64,000 nt of DNA from assembly GCA_025465535.1 (NCBI GenBank), contig JAODMY010000110.1:1-64000 (forward strand). Direction: 5' to 3'. Made by a program: the position numbers and the translations under genes. This document shows positions 15,065 through 22,588 of the stretch, in pieces. Each line of letters begins with the position of its first letter. Within the stretch, counting starts at the first letter, position 1. The stretch comes from Glaciihabitans sp. Lineage in GTDB: Bacteria; Actinomycetota; Actinomycetes; Actinomycetales; Microbacteriaceae. Under the pieces are notes generated by a model, which saw only the letters and a list, made by a program, of their open reading frames with translations, was not told the DNA's origin and searched no databases.

Positions 15065-17251
15065 GTGACTAACGAAGCCCGGTCGCCGAAAAGGTGGCTG
15101 ATCGGCGAGCCGCTTCCTTCAGACAAGCTCGAGGGGCAGTTGCTCCCCAAGCACCTTGCTCTACCCATTTTTGCGAGCGATGCGCTGTCGTCCGTCGCCT
15201 ACGCCCCGCAGGAAATGCTGCTCATCCTGCTGCTCGGCGGGTTGTCGTTCCTTGCCTTCGCTCCGTGGGTCGCCGGCGCGGTCGTCGTTCTTCTCACCGT
15301 CGTCGTTTTGTCCTATCGCCAGCTGGTCAAGGCCTACCCGAGCGGCGGAGGCGACTACGAGGTCGCGCGCAAGAACATCGGGGAGGTAGCCGGCCTGATC
15401 GTGGCCTCAGCGCTGCTCGTCGACTACGTCCTCACGGTCGCCGTTTCGGTCGCATCCGGCGTCGACAACATCATCTCGGCCTTCCCCGGGCTCAACGGCG
15501 TCCGGGTCGAGATGGCCGTCGTCCTGCTGGTGATCTTGACGGCGGTCAACCTTCGCGGCGTTCGCGAGTCGAGCAAGGTGTTCGCACTGCCGACCTATTT
15601 CTTCATCGCCAGCATCGGCGTCATGGTGATCACCGCAATCATCGAGTCGCTCGCCGGACACGCACCGGTCGCGGAATCGGCGGGCTACAACGTCAAGCCG
15701 GAGAGTCTTGCGCAGACCGCTATGGTGTTGCTCCTGCTGCGTGCGTTCTCGAGCGGCTGCAGCGCGCTGACCGGCGTAGAGGCCGTATCGAACGGCGTCC
15801 AGGCGTTCCGCAAGCCGAAGATCCAGAACGCGCAGAAGACGCTCGTGCTCATGGGCTCGATCGCGATCGTCCTGTTCATCGGACTGGTCACGGTAGCGCT
15901 GATCAGCCACGTCCACTACGCGCAGACGGCGTGTGACCTCATCGGGTTCAAAGACTGCCTCAACATTCCGCAACGATCGCTGATCGCGCAGGTTGCCGCA
16001 TCCACCTTCGGCAACAACTCGGTGATGTTCTTCGTCGTCCAGGCGTCGACCGCTCTCGTTCTCCTCCTCGCCGCGAATACCGCGTTCAACGGATTCCCGC
16101 TGCTCGGATCGGTCCTCGCACAGGATCGCTATGCCCCCAAGGCGCTCTCGACCCGCGGCGACCGCCTCATCTACTCGAACGGCGTGATCATCCTCGCGCT
16201 GGCCGCCGGCGTCCTGCTCGTGGTCTTCCAGTCCAACGTGACGGCGCTCATCCAGCTGTACATCATCGGCGTTTTCGTCTCGTTCACGCTCGGTCAGTCC
16301 GGCATGATCCGGCACTGGCTCCGACTGCTGAAGACCAATCCGCCGAACCGACGATCCATTCACGTCAGTCTCACGATCAACTCGATCGGGGCGACGTTTA
16401 CGGCGAGCGTCCTGATCATCGTGACGATCTCGAAATTCACCAGTGGCGCGTACCTCGTGTTCATCATGATGCCCATCCTGTTCTTCCTGATGTTCGGTGT
16501 TAACCGGTACTACCGGGATGTCGAGAAGGAGATCGAAGCCGACCCGACGACCACGTTCGGCGCGCGCGGTGACCACGCGATCGTGCTGGTCGGCAAGCTG
16601 CAGAAGCCTGTGCTCAAGGCGCTGGACTACGCGATCGCGGCACGTCACGAGAGCATCGAGGCCGTCCACGTTTCGACCGACGAGGCCGAGACCCAGAGGC
16701 TGCAGGAGCAGTGGACCGAACAGAACATCGAGATCCCGCTGCGCATCATCGAGTCGCCGTACCGCGAAATCAGCCTGCCCCTCGTCAAGTACATCAAGAG
16801 CCGTCGCGAGGAGCACGGCTCCGAGGTCGTCACGATGTACATCCCGCTGTTCATCGTCGGCCACTGGTGGGAGGCGCTCCTGCACAACCACAAGTCGAGG
16901 CGCATCCGTCACAAGCTCGTGCTCGTGCACGGCGTCGTGATCGCGCTCGTGCCGTGGCTGCTCGACTCTTCTGAGCTGATCTACGGCCGTCGCTCGCGTC
17001 CCGTCCCCGGTCAGGATCGGCGCGGCGAGCCGGTGCGTCCCGTGCGTCGTCGCGCGATGCCGCCGGCTGCTCGGTCGTCCTCCTCGAAGAGCACGCAGCG
17101 CGTCTCGGCCGCCAGGCAGTCCGCCGTCGCAAAAATCAACGCGGAGAAACTCGCGGCCGATCAGACCTCGGCGAGCAAGCCCACGGCAGGCAAGACGACG
17201 ACCAAGACAGCCCCGGAGAAATCGGCGGCCGGCACCGGCAAGACGAAGTAG
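15065..17251 (+). CDS. APC-superfamily permease, KimA (YdaO)-like potassium transporter
   Basis: 728 residues. The N-terminal part matches the KimA pattern: RWLIGEPLPSDKLEGQLLPK, then LPIFASDALSSVAYAPQEML, YRQLVKAYPSGGGDYEVARK and LLVDYVLTVAVSVASGVD, with 12 predicted membrane segments to about residue 480. A cytoplasmic domain (about 485-650) follows, and then a Lys/Ala/Thr-rich tail (about 660-728) resembling actinobacterial disordered tails. KimA is a proton-coupled K+ importer inhibited by c-di-AMP; potassium as substrate here is inferred from similarity. The two fluoride-channel genes follow within a few bases, so the operon may handle ion homeostasis. Start is GTG 15065. Confidence 0.8.
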   Translation: MTNEARSPKRWLIGEPLPSDKLEGQLLPKHLALPIFASDALSSVAYAPQEMLLILLLGGLSFLAFAPWVAGAVVVLLTVVVLSYRQLVKAYPSGGGDYEVARKNIGEVAGLIVASALLVDYVLTVAVSVASGVDNIISAFPGLNGVRVEMAVVLLVILTAVNLRGVRESSKVFALPTYFFIASIGVMVITAIIESLAGHAPVAESAGYNVKPESLAQTAMVLLLLRAFSSGCSALTGVEAVSNGVQAFRKPKIQNAQKTLVLMGSIAIVLFIGLVTVALISHVHYAQTACDLIGFKDCLNIPQRSLIAQVAASTFGNNSVMFFVVQASTALVLLLAANTAFNGFPLLGSVLAQDRYAPKALSTRGDRLIYSNGVIILALAAGVLLVVFQSNVTALIQLYIIGVFVSFTLGQSGMIRHWLRLLKTNPPNRRSIHVSLTINSIGATFTASVLIIVTISKFTSGAYLVFIMMPILFFLMFGVNRYYRDVEKEIEADPTTTFGARGDHAIVLVGKLQKPVLKALDYAIAARHESIEAVHVSTDEAETQRLQEQWTEQNIEIPLRIIESPYREISLPLVKYIKSRREEHGSEVVTMYIPLFIVGHWWEALLHNHKSRRIRHKLVLVHGVVIALVPWLLDSSELIYGRRSRPVPGQDRRGEPVRPVRRRAMPPAARSSSSKSTQRVSAARQSAVAKINAEKLAADQTSASKPTAGKTTTKTAPEKSAAGTGKTK

Positions 17252-17256
17252 CCCCG

Positions 17257-17652
17257 TTGCCGGCGCTCGTTGCGGTTTTGGTTGGCGGAATACTGGGCAC
17301 GGCGCTTCGACTCGGGCTCGATGACCTCATCGTCAGTGGACCGACCACGTTTCCGCTGGCGACCCTGATCATCAACATCGTCGGATCACTCGCTCTCGGC
17401 TTTCTCATCGCTCGCGTCTGGCCCACCGCCCCCACCTGGCTTCGCGCGGGCGTCGGCCCCGGGTTGCTCGGCGGATTCACCACCTTTTCGGCGGTCATGG
17501 TTTCGATGGTGACGCTCGCGGCGGGCGGCAAGGTCATGCTTGCGATCCTCTATCTCATCCTGACCGTCGTCCTCGGCTTCGGGGCGGCAGCGCTCGGCCT
17601 GCGGATCGGGCGTCGGCCCGCGGCCGTCCCGACCATGGAGGTCGACGAGTGA
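17257..17652 (+). CDS. crcB: fluoride channel subunit Fluc/CrcB, first copy
   Basis: 131 residues with four membrane segments. Family marks: GGILGTALRLGLDD near the N-terminus, the Asn of LIINIVGSLALGF in TM2, and GGFTTFSAVMV carrying the conserved Phe of the fluoride path in TM3. Fluc proteins are small dual-topology channels that passively export fluoride. The start is TTG at 17257, five bases after the transporter stop; no ATG or GTG gives a complete TM1. The next gene is a second crcB overlapping by 4 bp, the usual two-gene arrangement in Gram-positive bacteria in which the products heterodimerise antiparallel. Confidence 0.9.
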   Translation: MPALVAVLVGGILGTALRLGLDDLIVSGPTTFPLATLIINIVGSLALGFLIARVWPTAPTWLRAGVGPGLLGGFTTFSAVMVSMVTLAAGGKVMLAILYLILTVVLGFGAAALGLRIGRRPAAVPTMEVDE

Positions 17653-18017
17653 TCGTGTTCCTCGTCGCGGCGGCATGCGGGGGCGTCGCTTCGGTCGTGC
17701 GCTATCTCGTCACACTCGCGTTCGGCGGCCGCGGTGTCCTGCCCTGGGCCGTGTTCACGGTCAATGTCGTCGGCTCGGCGATCGGCGGTGTCTCCATCGG
17801 ACTCGCCACGACCGGCATCGTCTCGACCAGCCTGCAGCTCGTGCTCATCGGCGGAGTCGCCGGCGGCCTCACGACATTCAGCACGTGGAGCACGGAATCG
17901 GTTCAGCTCATCCTCGCCGGCAAGTGGCGAACGGCCGGCACCAACATCGTGCTCAACCTCATCGTCGGTCTCGCCGCCGCGACCGCGGGCTACCTGGTGT
18001 CGACGGCGCTCAGCTGA
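17649..18017 (+). CDS. crcB: fluoride channel subunit Fluc/CrcB, second copy
   Basis: 122 residues, four membrane segments. Conserved features are GGVASVVRYLVTLAFGG (Arg-containing TM1 end), the Asn of FTVNVVGSAIGG and GGLTTFSTWSTES. The start GTG at 17649 overlaps the stop of the first crcB (GTGA), so the two are made together and probably assemble as a heterodimer with opposite topologies. No fluoride riboswitch can be seen upstream of the pair; expression presumably comes from the KimA-like gene promoter. The gene converges on lacI, with stops only seven bases apart and a repeated CAGCTGA in the junction. Confidence 0.9.
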   Translation: MIVFLVAAACGGVASVVRYLVTLAFGGRGVLPWAVFTVNVVGSAIGGVSIGLATTGIVSTSLQLVLIGGVAGGLTTFSTWSTESVQLILAGKWRTAGTNIVLNLIVGLAAATAGYLVSTALS

Positions 18018-18024
18018 GGCCGCT

Positions 18025-19056
18025 TCAGCTGATGCGGCGTTGCCGCACGACCAGTCGCGGGGTGATCAGCCGGTGGCGTGAGTCATCCGACTGTTCCCAG
18101 TCCACGAGTTCGGATCCCGTGCGCCCCATGATGAGCTCGAGCGCGCCGGCAGCCACATCCTCGAGCGGCTGTTCGATACTCGACAGCCCGACAGCTTCAG
18201 CCACCGGGGTGTTGTCGTACCCGATGACGGGAACATCCGCACCGACCAGCAACAGCGCGCCAAGACCGAGAGAGTCAGAGGCGCAGACGATGGCATCGAA
18301 TCGGATGCCGGCCGCCTCGAGCCCGCGCACGGCCTCCCGTCCCTGCGCCACGCCGTCCTCGACGGCGAGCTGCAACCGGTCGAGCTCCGCCTCGCCGAGG
18401 TCCGTCCCCGCGCGCATCGCATCTCGCCAGCCTCCGCGTCGGTCGTCGCCCGTACCGGATCCGCTCGGCCAGCCAAGATAGACGATGCGGCGGGCGCCCT
18501 CGGCCAGCAGGTGTTCCGTAGCCTGGCGAAGTCCGCTGCGGCCGTCGACGTCGACCCAGAGGTGCAGCGGATCCTTCATGTCGTCGATTCCCCAGGGCCG
18601 CCCGAACGTAACGAACGGAACCCTGTGCTGGATGAGCCACTCCGTGCGCGGGTCGTCGAAAAAGGTCGAGGTGAGCACGAACGCATCGACATCCGCGCCC
18701 TCGTGCATTCGCTGGAACTGTCGGATCTCGTCCTGCGGATCGGTCGCGGTGAAGAGGAGCATCCGGAGGCCCCGCGCATCCGCCTGCTCGGTGAGGGCAT
18801 GCAGGAAGCGGTCATGCACGGAACCCGAAATACCATTCGTCATCGGATCGAGACGGATGCCGAGGGTCGCGCTCTTGCGCGTGCGCAGCCGCCGAGCGGA
18901 CGCGTGCGGTCGATACCCGAGCTCAGCGATAGCCGCTTCGACCCTCGCTCGCGTCTCCGCCTTGACGACGCCAGGAGCGTTCAGAACGTTGGACACGGTC
19001 TGCCGCGAGACGCCGGCGGCGCGACCGACATCGAGGACCGTTGGGAGCTTGTCCAT
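18025..19056 (-). CDS. LacI-family transcriptional repressor
   Basis: 343 residues. The LacI helix-turn-helix is at about 6-28 (TVLDVGRAAGVSRQTVSNVLN), then a hinge helix (RPHASARRLRT) and a periplasmic-binding-like effector domain (about 65-335). It is divergent from a sugar ABC transporter gene and so almost certainly regulates it, releasing DNA on binding a sugar. The 242-bp region between the two starts contains three operator-like sequences with the CG centre typical of LacI sites. ATG at 19056 is the start. The effector could be a malto- or related oligosaccharide, judged from the glycosidase in the divergent operon (inference). Confidence 0.93.
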   Translation of the reverse strand: MDKLPTVLDVGRAAGVSRQTVSNVLNAPGVVKAETRARVEAAIAELGYRPHASARRLRTRKSATLGIRLDPMTNGISGSVHDRFLHALTEQADARGLRMLLFTATDPQDEIRQFQRMHEGADVDAFVLTSTFFDDPRTEWLIQHRVPFVTFGRPWGIDDMKDPLHLWVDVDGRSGLRQATEHLLAEGARRIVYLGWPSGSGTGDDRRGGWRDAMRAGTDLGEAELDRLQLAVEDGVAQGREAVRGLEAAGIRFDAIVCASDSLGLGALLLVGADVPVIGYDNTPVAEAVGLSSIEQPLEDVAAGALELIMGRTGSELVDWEQSDDSRHRLITPRLVVRQRRIS

Positions 19057-19150
19057 CGGTTCCTCCTCGCGCGATACTGCGCTTCTGGCTCGGCGTCAAC
19101 CGGCGCCGACCCGTTGACAACCTCGAAATGTGGTGCCATCGTCGAATAAG

Positions 19151-19164
19151 TTTGATCGATCAAA
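19151..19164 (+). promoter_or_regulatory. LacI-type operator 1
   Basis: TTTGATCGATCAAA, a perfect 14-bp palindrome with central CG, between lacI and the ABC transporter genes. Confidence 0.75.
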
Positions 19165-19185
19165 TCCATGATTGCACACAGTTTT

Positions 19186-19197
19186 TTGAACGATCAA
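19186..19197 (+). promoter_or_regulatory. LacI-type operator 2
   Basis: TTGAACGATCAA, one asymmetric base from the TTGATCGATCAA palindrome; centre 34 bp from operator 1. Confidence 0.65.
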
Positions 19198-19230
19198 GTT
19201 CTGAGCAATCACGTGTTTGGGTGATCAGGC

Positions 19231-19242
19231 TTTTGCGATCAA
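19231..19242 (+). promoter_or_regulatory. LacI-type operator 3 (half-conserved)
   Basis: TTTTGCGATCAA keeps the right half-site GATCAA and the central CG; centre 45 bp from operator 2 and about 60 bp before the ABC substrate-binding gene. Confidence 0.5.
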
Positions 19243-19298
19243 GACGAGAGGCAGCGCACGCACTCTCGGCCGCAGGCATGTTCAACAAGGAGAAAAGA

Positions 19299-20546
19299 AT
19301 GCAAAGACGCAATCGCTGGCTCGCAGCCGGTGCCCTTGCCCTCACCGGAGCCCTGGCCCTGAGCGCCTGTGGATCCGGATTCAGCAGTTCGTCGGGATCC
19401 AGCGGAGGCAAGCTGACATCCTCCAAGAAACCACTCACGGTTCTCATCGGGTCGAGCGGACCGGCAGAAACCAAGGCGGTGACGTCCGCCGTCGCATCCT
19501 GGTCCAAGTCATCCGGGACCGGCGCCAAGGTCATCGCGGCAAACGCCCTCGACCAGCAGCTCGCGCAGGGCTTCGCGTCGGGCAAGCCGGCCGATGTCTT
19601 CTACCTTTCGACAGGTTCGCTGGCCGGTTACGCAGCCAATGGATCACTTCTCGCCTACGGCAGCATGCTGCCGAACAAGAGCGACTTCTACCCGACCCTC
19701 GTCAAGTCGTTCACCTACAACGGCAAGTTCTACTGCGCACCGAAGGACTTCTCGACGCTTCAGCTCGTGATCAACTCCGACCTGTGGGCAAAGGCCGGCC
19801 TCACCGCGGCCGACTACCCGACAACCTGGGCAGAGCTTGAGACAGTCGCCAAGAAGCTGACCACCGGCAAGGTCGTCGGACTCAGCCTCAATGGCGAGTA
19901 CGCGCGTCTCGGTGCATTCATGACCGAGGCCGGCGGCAACCTCATGAACGGGGACAGCTCGAAGGCCACCGCAGACAGCGCCGGCAATGTCGCGGCACTC
20001 ACGTTCGTCAAGAAGATGCTCAACGAGGGCGTCCTCAAGTACGCCAAGAACGTGGGCGAGAGCGACGGCGGACAGGCGCTCGGTTCGGGCAAGGCAGCCA
20101 TGACGATCGAGGGCAACTGGGTTCAGGGTGAACTTTCCGCCGACTTCCCGACGACAAAGTACACGGTCGCACCGCTGCCCGCCGGCCCGTCGGGCAAGGG
20201 AACGCTTCAGTTCTCGAACTGCTGGGGCATCGCGAAGGACAGCCCCAACCAGGCCGCCGCGCTCAAACTCGTCGAGCAGCTGACCACCACAAAGGACCAG
20301 CTCGGATTCTCGAAGGCGTTCGGCGTCCTTCCCTCGATCCAGTCGGCAGCCGCAGCGTGGAAGACACAGAACCCGTCGCTCGTGCCGTTCCTCGACGGGG
20401 CGACCTACGCACAGGGCGTGCCGACGGCTAAGGGAGCTGACACCGTCGTGACCGACTTCAACTCGAAGCTCGAGACGCTCTCGACCAGTGATCCGAAAAC
20501 GATCCTGGCCGCGACTCAGACCAACCTCCAAGCGATCCTGAAGTAG
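19299..20546 (+). CDS. sugar ABC transporter substrate-binding lipoprotein
   Basis: 415 residues from ATG 19299, preceded by AAGGAG. The signal peptide ends in the lipobox LSAC (Cys24), followed by a Ser/Gly-rich linker. The rest is a family-1 solute-binding protein: PLTVLIGSSGP at the mature start, DVFYLSTGSLAGYAANG, then FYCAPKDFSTLQLVINSDLW, and AMTIEGNWVQGEL towards the C-terminus. It captures an oligosaccharide outside the membrane and hands it to the two permeases encoded downstream. An earlier in-frame ATG at 19278 is possible but has no better ribosome site. It is the first gene of the LacI-controlled operon. Confidence 0.93.
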   Translation: MQRRNRWLAAGALALTGALALSACGSGFSSSSGSSGGKLTSSKKPLTVLIGSSGPAETKAVTSAVASWSKSSGTGAKVIAANALDQQLAQGFASGKPADVFYLSTGSLAGYAANGSLLAYGSMLPNKSDFYPTLVKSFTYNGKFYCAPKDFSTLQLVINSDLWAKAGLTAADYPTTWAELETVAKKLTTGKVVGLSLNGEYARLGAFMTEAGGNLMNGDSSKATADSAGNVAALTFVKKMLNEGVLKYAKNVGESDGGQALGSGKAAMTIEGNWVQGELSADFPTTKYTVAPLPAGPSGKGTLQFSNCWGIAKDSPNQAAALKLVEQLTTTKDQLGFSKAFGVLPSIQSAAAAWKTQNPSLVPFLDGATYAQGVPTAKGADTVVTDFNSKLETLSTSDPKTILAATQTNLQAILK

Positions 20547-21689
20547 GTGCCCGTGTCGACGCTGCTCGAGTCGACCGTGATCGAGTCGACACAGCCGGGT
20601 GGGACTCCCCGTGGACCCCGTCGCCCTCGCGGCGGGATCCGCGGCGGGGAGTCCGCCTCCGGGTGGCTGTTCACCGCCCCGACCATCCTCCTGCTCGGCC
20701 TCTTTCTGCTCGTGCCTATCCTCATGGCGCTCTGGGTGAGCGTCTCGGACTGGAGTGGCAACGGCAGCCCGTTCAGCGCCGGTGTCCACTTTGTCGGAGC
20801 GCAGAACTTCGGGTCGGTGCTGTCCGGCGGCGGTCTCACCGAGGAGAACTTCGGTATCTCGCTGAAGAACAACCTCTGGTACGTCATCCTTGTCGTGCCT
20901 GCACAAACCGTCGTCGCGCTGTTCCTCGCGGTCATGGTCAACCGGCAGATCCTCAAGGGCCGCGGTTTCTTCCGCACCGCCTTCTACTTTCCGTCGGTCA
21001 CCAGCTCCGTCGCGATCACGGTGCTCTGGTTGTTCCTGTTCAGCCAGTCCGGCGCGATCAACAACGTGCTGTCCTGGCTCGGAGTCAACGGGCCCAACTG
21101 GTTCCAGGAGCCGTCCGGAATCGTTCAGGATGCGCTCGCCGGCCTCGGGATCCGGCAGGGGCCTAGCGCCCTGACCGGTGGCGGCTTCCTCGGCGTCTCC
21201 TGGTGGGACTGGATCGGCGGCCCGTCCGTCGCCATGACGGCCCTGATCTTCATGGCCATCTTCACCACGAGCGGAACGTTCATGCTGCTCTTCATTGCCG
21301 CACTGCAGAACCTCAGCGGTGAGGTCCAGGAGGCCGCGATGGTGGACGGCGCCAGCGGGTGGCAGCGGTTCCGATTCATCACCCTTCCGCAGTTGCGACC
21401 AACGCTCTTCACGGTGCTGACGCTCGGCCTGATCGGCGGCTGGCAGATATTCGACCAGATCTACACGGGGACGCAGGGCGGACCGGCCAAGACGACGACC
21501 GTGCCGGCTTACCTCTCGTACACCTCCGCGTTCCATGATCAGAACTGGGGGCAGGGGGCCGCGATCGGCTTCATCCTGTTCGTGATCATCATCGTATTCA
21601 CGATCCTGCAACGCTTCGCGCTGCGGGATCGCGCGGTGTCGAAGCGCAGGATGCGGCTGTACACGATCGAGACCGGAGGCCGACGATGA
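20547..21689 (+). CDS. sugar ABC transporter permease, MalF type
   Basis: 380 residues. The GTG start directly follows the stop of the binding-protein gene (a second GTG six bases on is also possible). A basic N-terminal tail precedes six membrane segments, the first being WLFTAPTILLLGLFLLVPIL. The EAA loop that docks the ATPase is EVQEAAMVDGASGWQRFRFITLP. A longer than usual loop lies between about residues 170 and 235. It works as a heterodimer with the following MalG-type permease. No ATPase gene is present in the operon, so a shared MsiK-type ATPase from elsewhere is needed (inference). Confidence 0.93.
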   Translation: MPVSTLLESTVIESTQPGGTPRGPRRPRGGIRGGESASGWLFTAPTILLLGLFLLVPILMALWVSVSDWSGNGSPFSAGVHFVGAQNFGSVLSGGGLTEENFGISLKNNLWYVILVVPAQTVVALFLAVMVNRQILKGRGFFRTAFYFPSVTSSVAITVLWLFLFSQSGAINNVLSWLGVNGPNWFQEPSGIVQDALAGLGIRQGPSALTGGGFLGVSWWDWIGGPSVAMTALIFMAIFTTSGTFMLLFIAALQNLSGEVQEAAMVDGASGWQRFRFITLPQLRPTLFTVLTLGLIGGWQIFDQIYTGTQGGPAKTTTVPAYLSYTSAFHDQNWGQGAAIGFILFVIIIVFTILQRFALRDRAVSKRRMRLYTIETGGRR

Positions 21690-22588
21690 GCGTCGCAGTC
21701 AAGGCCGGCTCACCAGCCGAACTCAAACAGGTCGTCTACAAACACCGCGAGAAGCTGACGCGCAAGCAGCTGGCCACGCGATCGCTGCTGTACGCCGTGC
21801 TGTTGATCATCGCCGTCATCTACGTCTACCCGTTCCTGATCGAGATCTTCACCTCGTTCAAGACGGAGTCGGATGCCACAGCCGACCCGATCGGCCTGAT
21901 CCCGACGACCTGGACGACGGCCGCGTACCAGCAGCTGTTCGTGAACTCCGACTTCCCGGTCTGGTTCAAGAACTCCGCGATCGTCACCGTCTTCGTGACG
22001 ACCGGGCGCGTCTTCTTCGACTCGCTCGCCGGGTACGCGCTTGCGCGCATCCATTTCCGCGGGCGAGGCTTCGTGTTCGCCGCGGTCGTCGCCGTGATGG
22101 CGGTGCCGTCGGTCGTGCTGCTGATTCCCAAGTTCCTTGTGCTCAACACGATCGGGCTGTACGACTCGTACGCGGGCATGATCCTGCCGATTCTCGTCGA
22201 TGCGGCGGGCGTGTTCATCATGAAGGGGTTCTTCGAGTCGATCCCCGCGAGTGTCGAGGAGCAGGCCCGAATCGACGGAGCCGGCACGTTCAGGTTGTTC
22301 TGGTCGGTCGTGCTGCCGATGGCTCGGCCTGCACTGATCACCATCATCATCCTGTCGTTCCAGGGGTCATGGAACGAACTGTCGCAGTTCATCATCTCGT
22401 CCCAGAGCCCCAACCTGACAACGCTGACCAAGGGGGTCGCATCTCTCGCGTCCGGCCAGGTCGGATCGGCGAACCGGTATCCGCTCAAGCTGGCCGCCGC
22501 CCTGCTCATGACGATTCCGGTGGCGGCGATGTTCTTCATCTTCCAGAGCAAGATCCTCAATACGAGCGACGGGGCGGTCAAGGAGTGA
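21686..22588 (+). CDS. sugar ABC transporter permease, MalG type
   Basis: 300 residues, overlapping the previous gene by ATGA. Six membrane segments are predicted (first LLYAVLLIIAVIYVYPFLIEI). The EAA loop is SVEEQARIDGAGTFRLFWSVVLP. The second half has the usual SWNELSQFIISSQ loop of MalG-type permeases. It pairs with the MalF-type subunit to form the import channel. The stop overlaps the start of the glycosidase gene by one base (TGATG), so import and intracellular cleavage are translated together. Confidence 0.93.
   Translation: MSVAVKAGSPAELKQVVYKHREKLTRKQLATRSLLYAVLLIIAVIYVYPFLIEIFTSFKTESDATADPIGLIPTTWTTAAYQQLFVNSDFPVWFKNSAIVTVFVTTGRVFFDSLAGYALARIHFRGRGFVFAAVVAVMAVPSVVLLIPKFLVLNTIGLYDSYAGMILPILVDAAGVFIMKGFFESIPASVEEQARIDGAGTFRLFWSVVLPMARPALITIIILSFQGSWNELSQFIISSQSPNLTTLTKGVASLASGQVGSANRYPLKLAAALLMTIPVAAMFFIFQSKILNTSDGAVKE

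Noticed and set aside
15407..16930. 507-codon minus-strand frame opposite the KimA-like transporter
   Set aside because: Antisense of membrane segments gives a highly charged shadow; no family features.
17252..17256. Fluoride riboswitch before crcB
   Set aside because: Five bases of spacer and no matching fold upstream.
19644..21611. 655-codon open frame on the minus strand across the ABC transporter genes
   Set aside because: It spans parts of two well-supported genes in antisense, is Arg/Asp/Glu-rich shadow sequence and has no start or domain logic.
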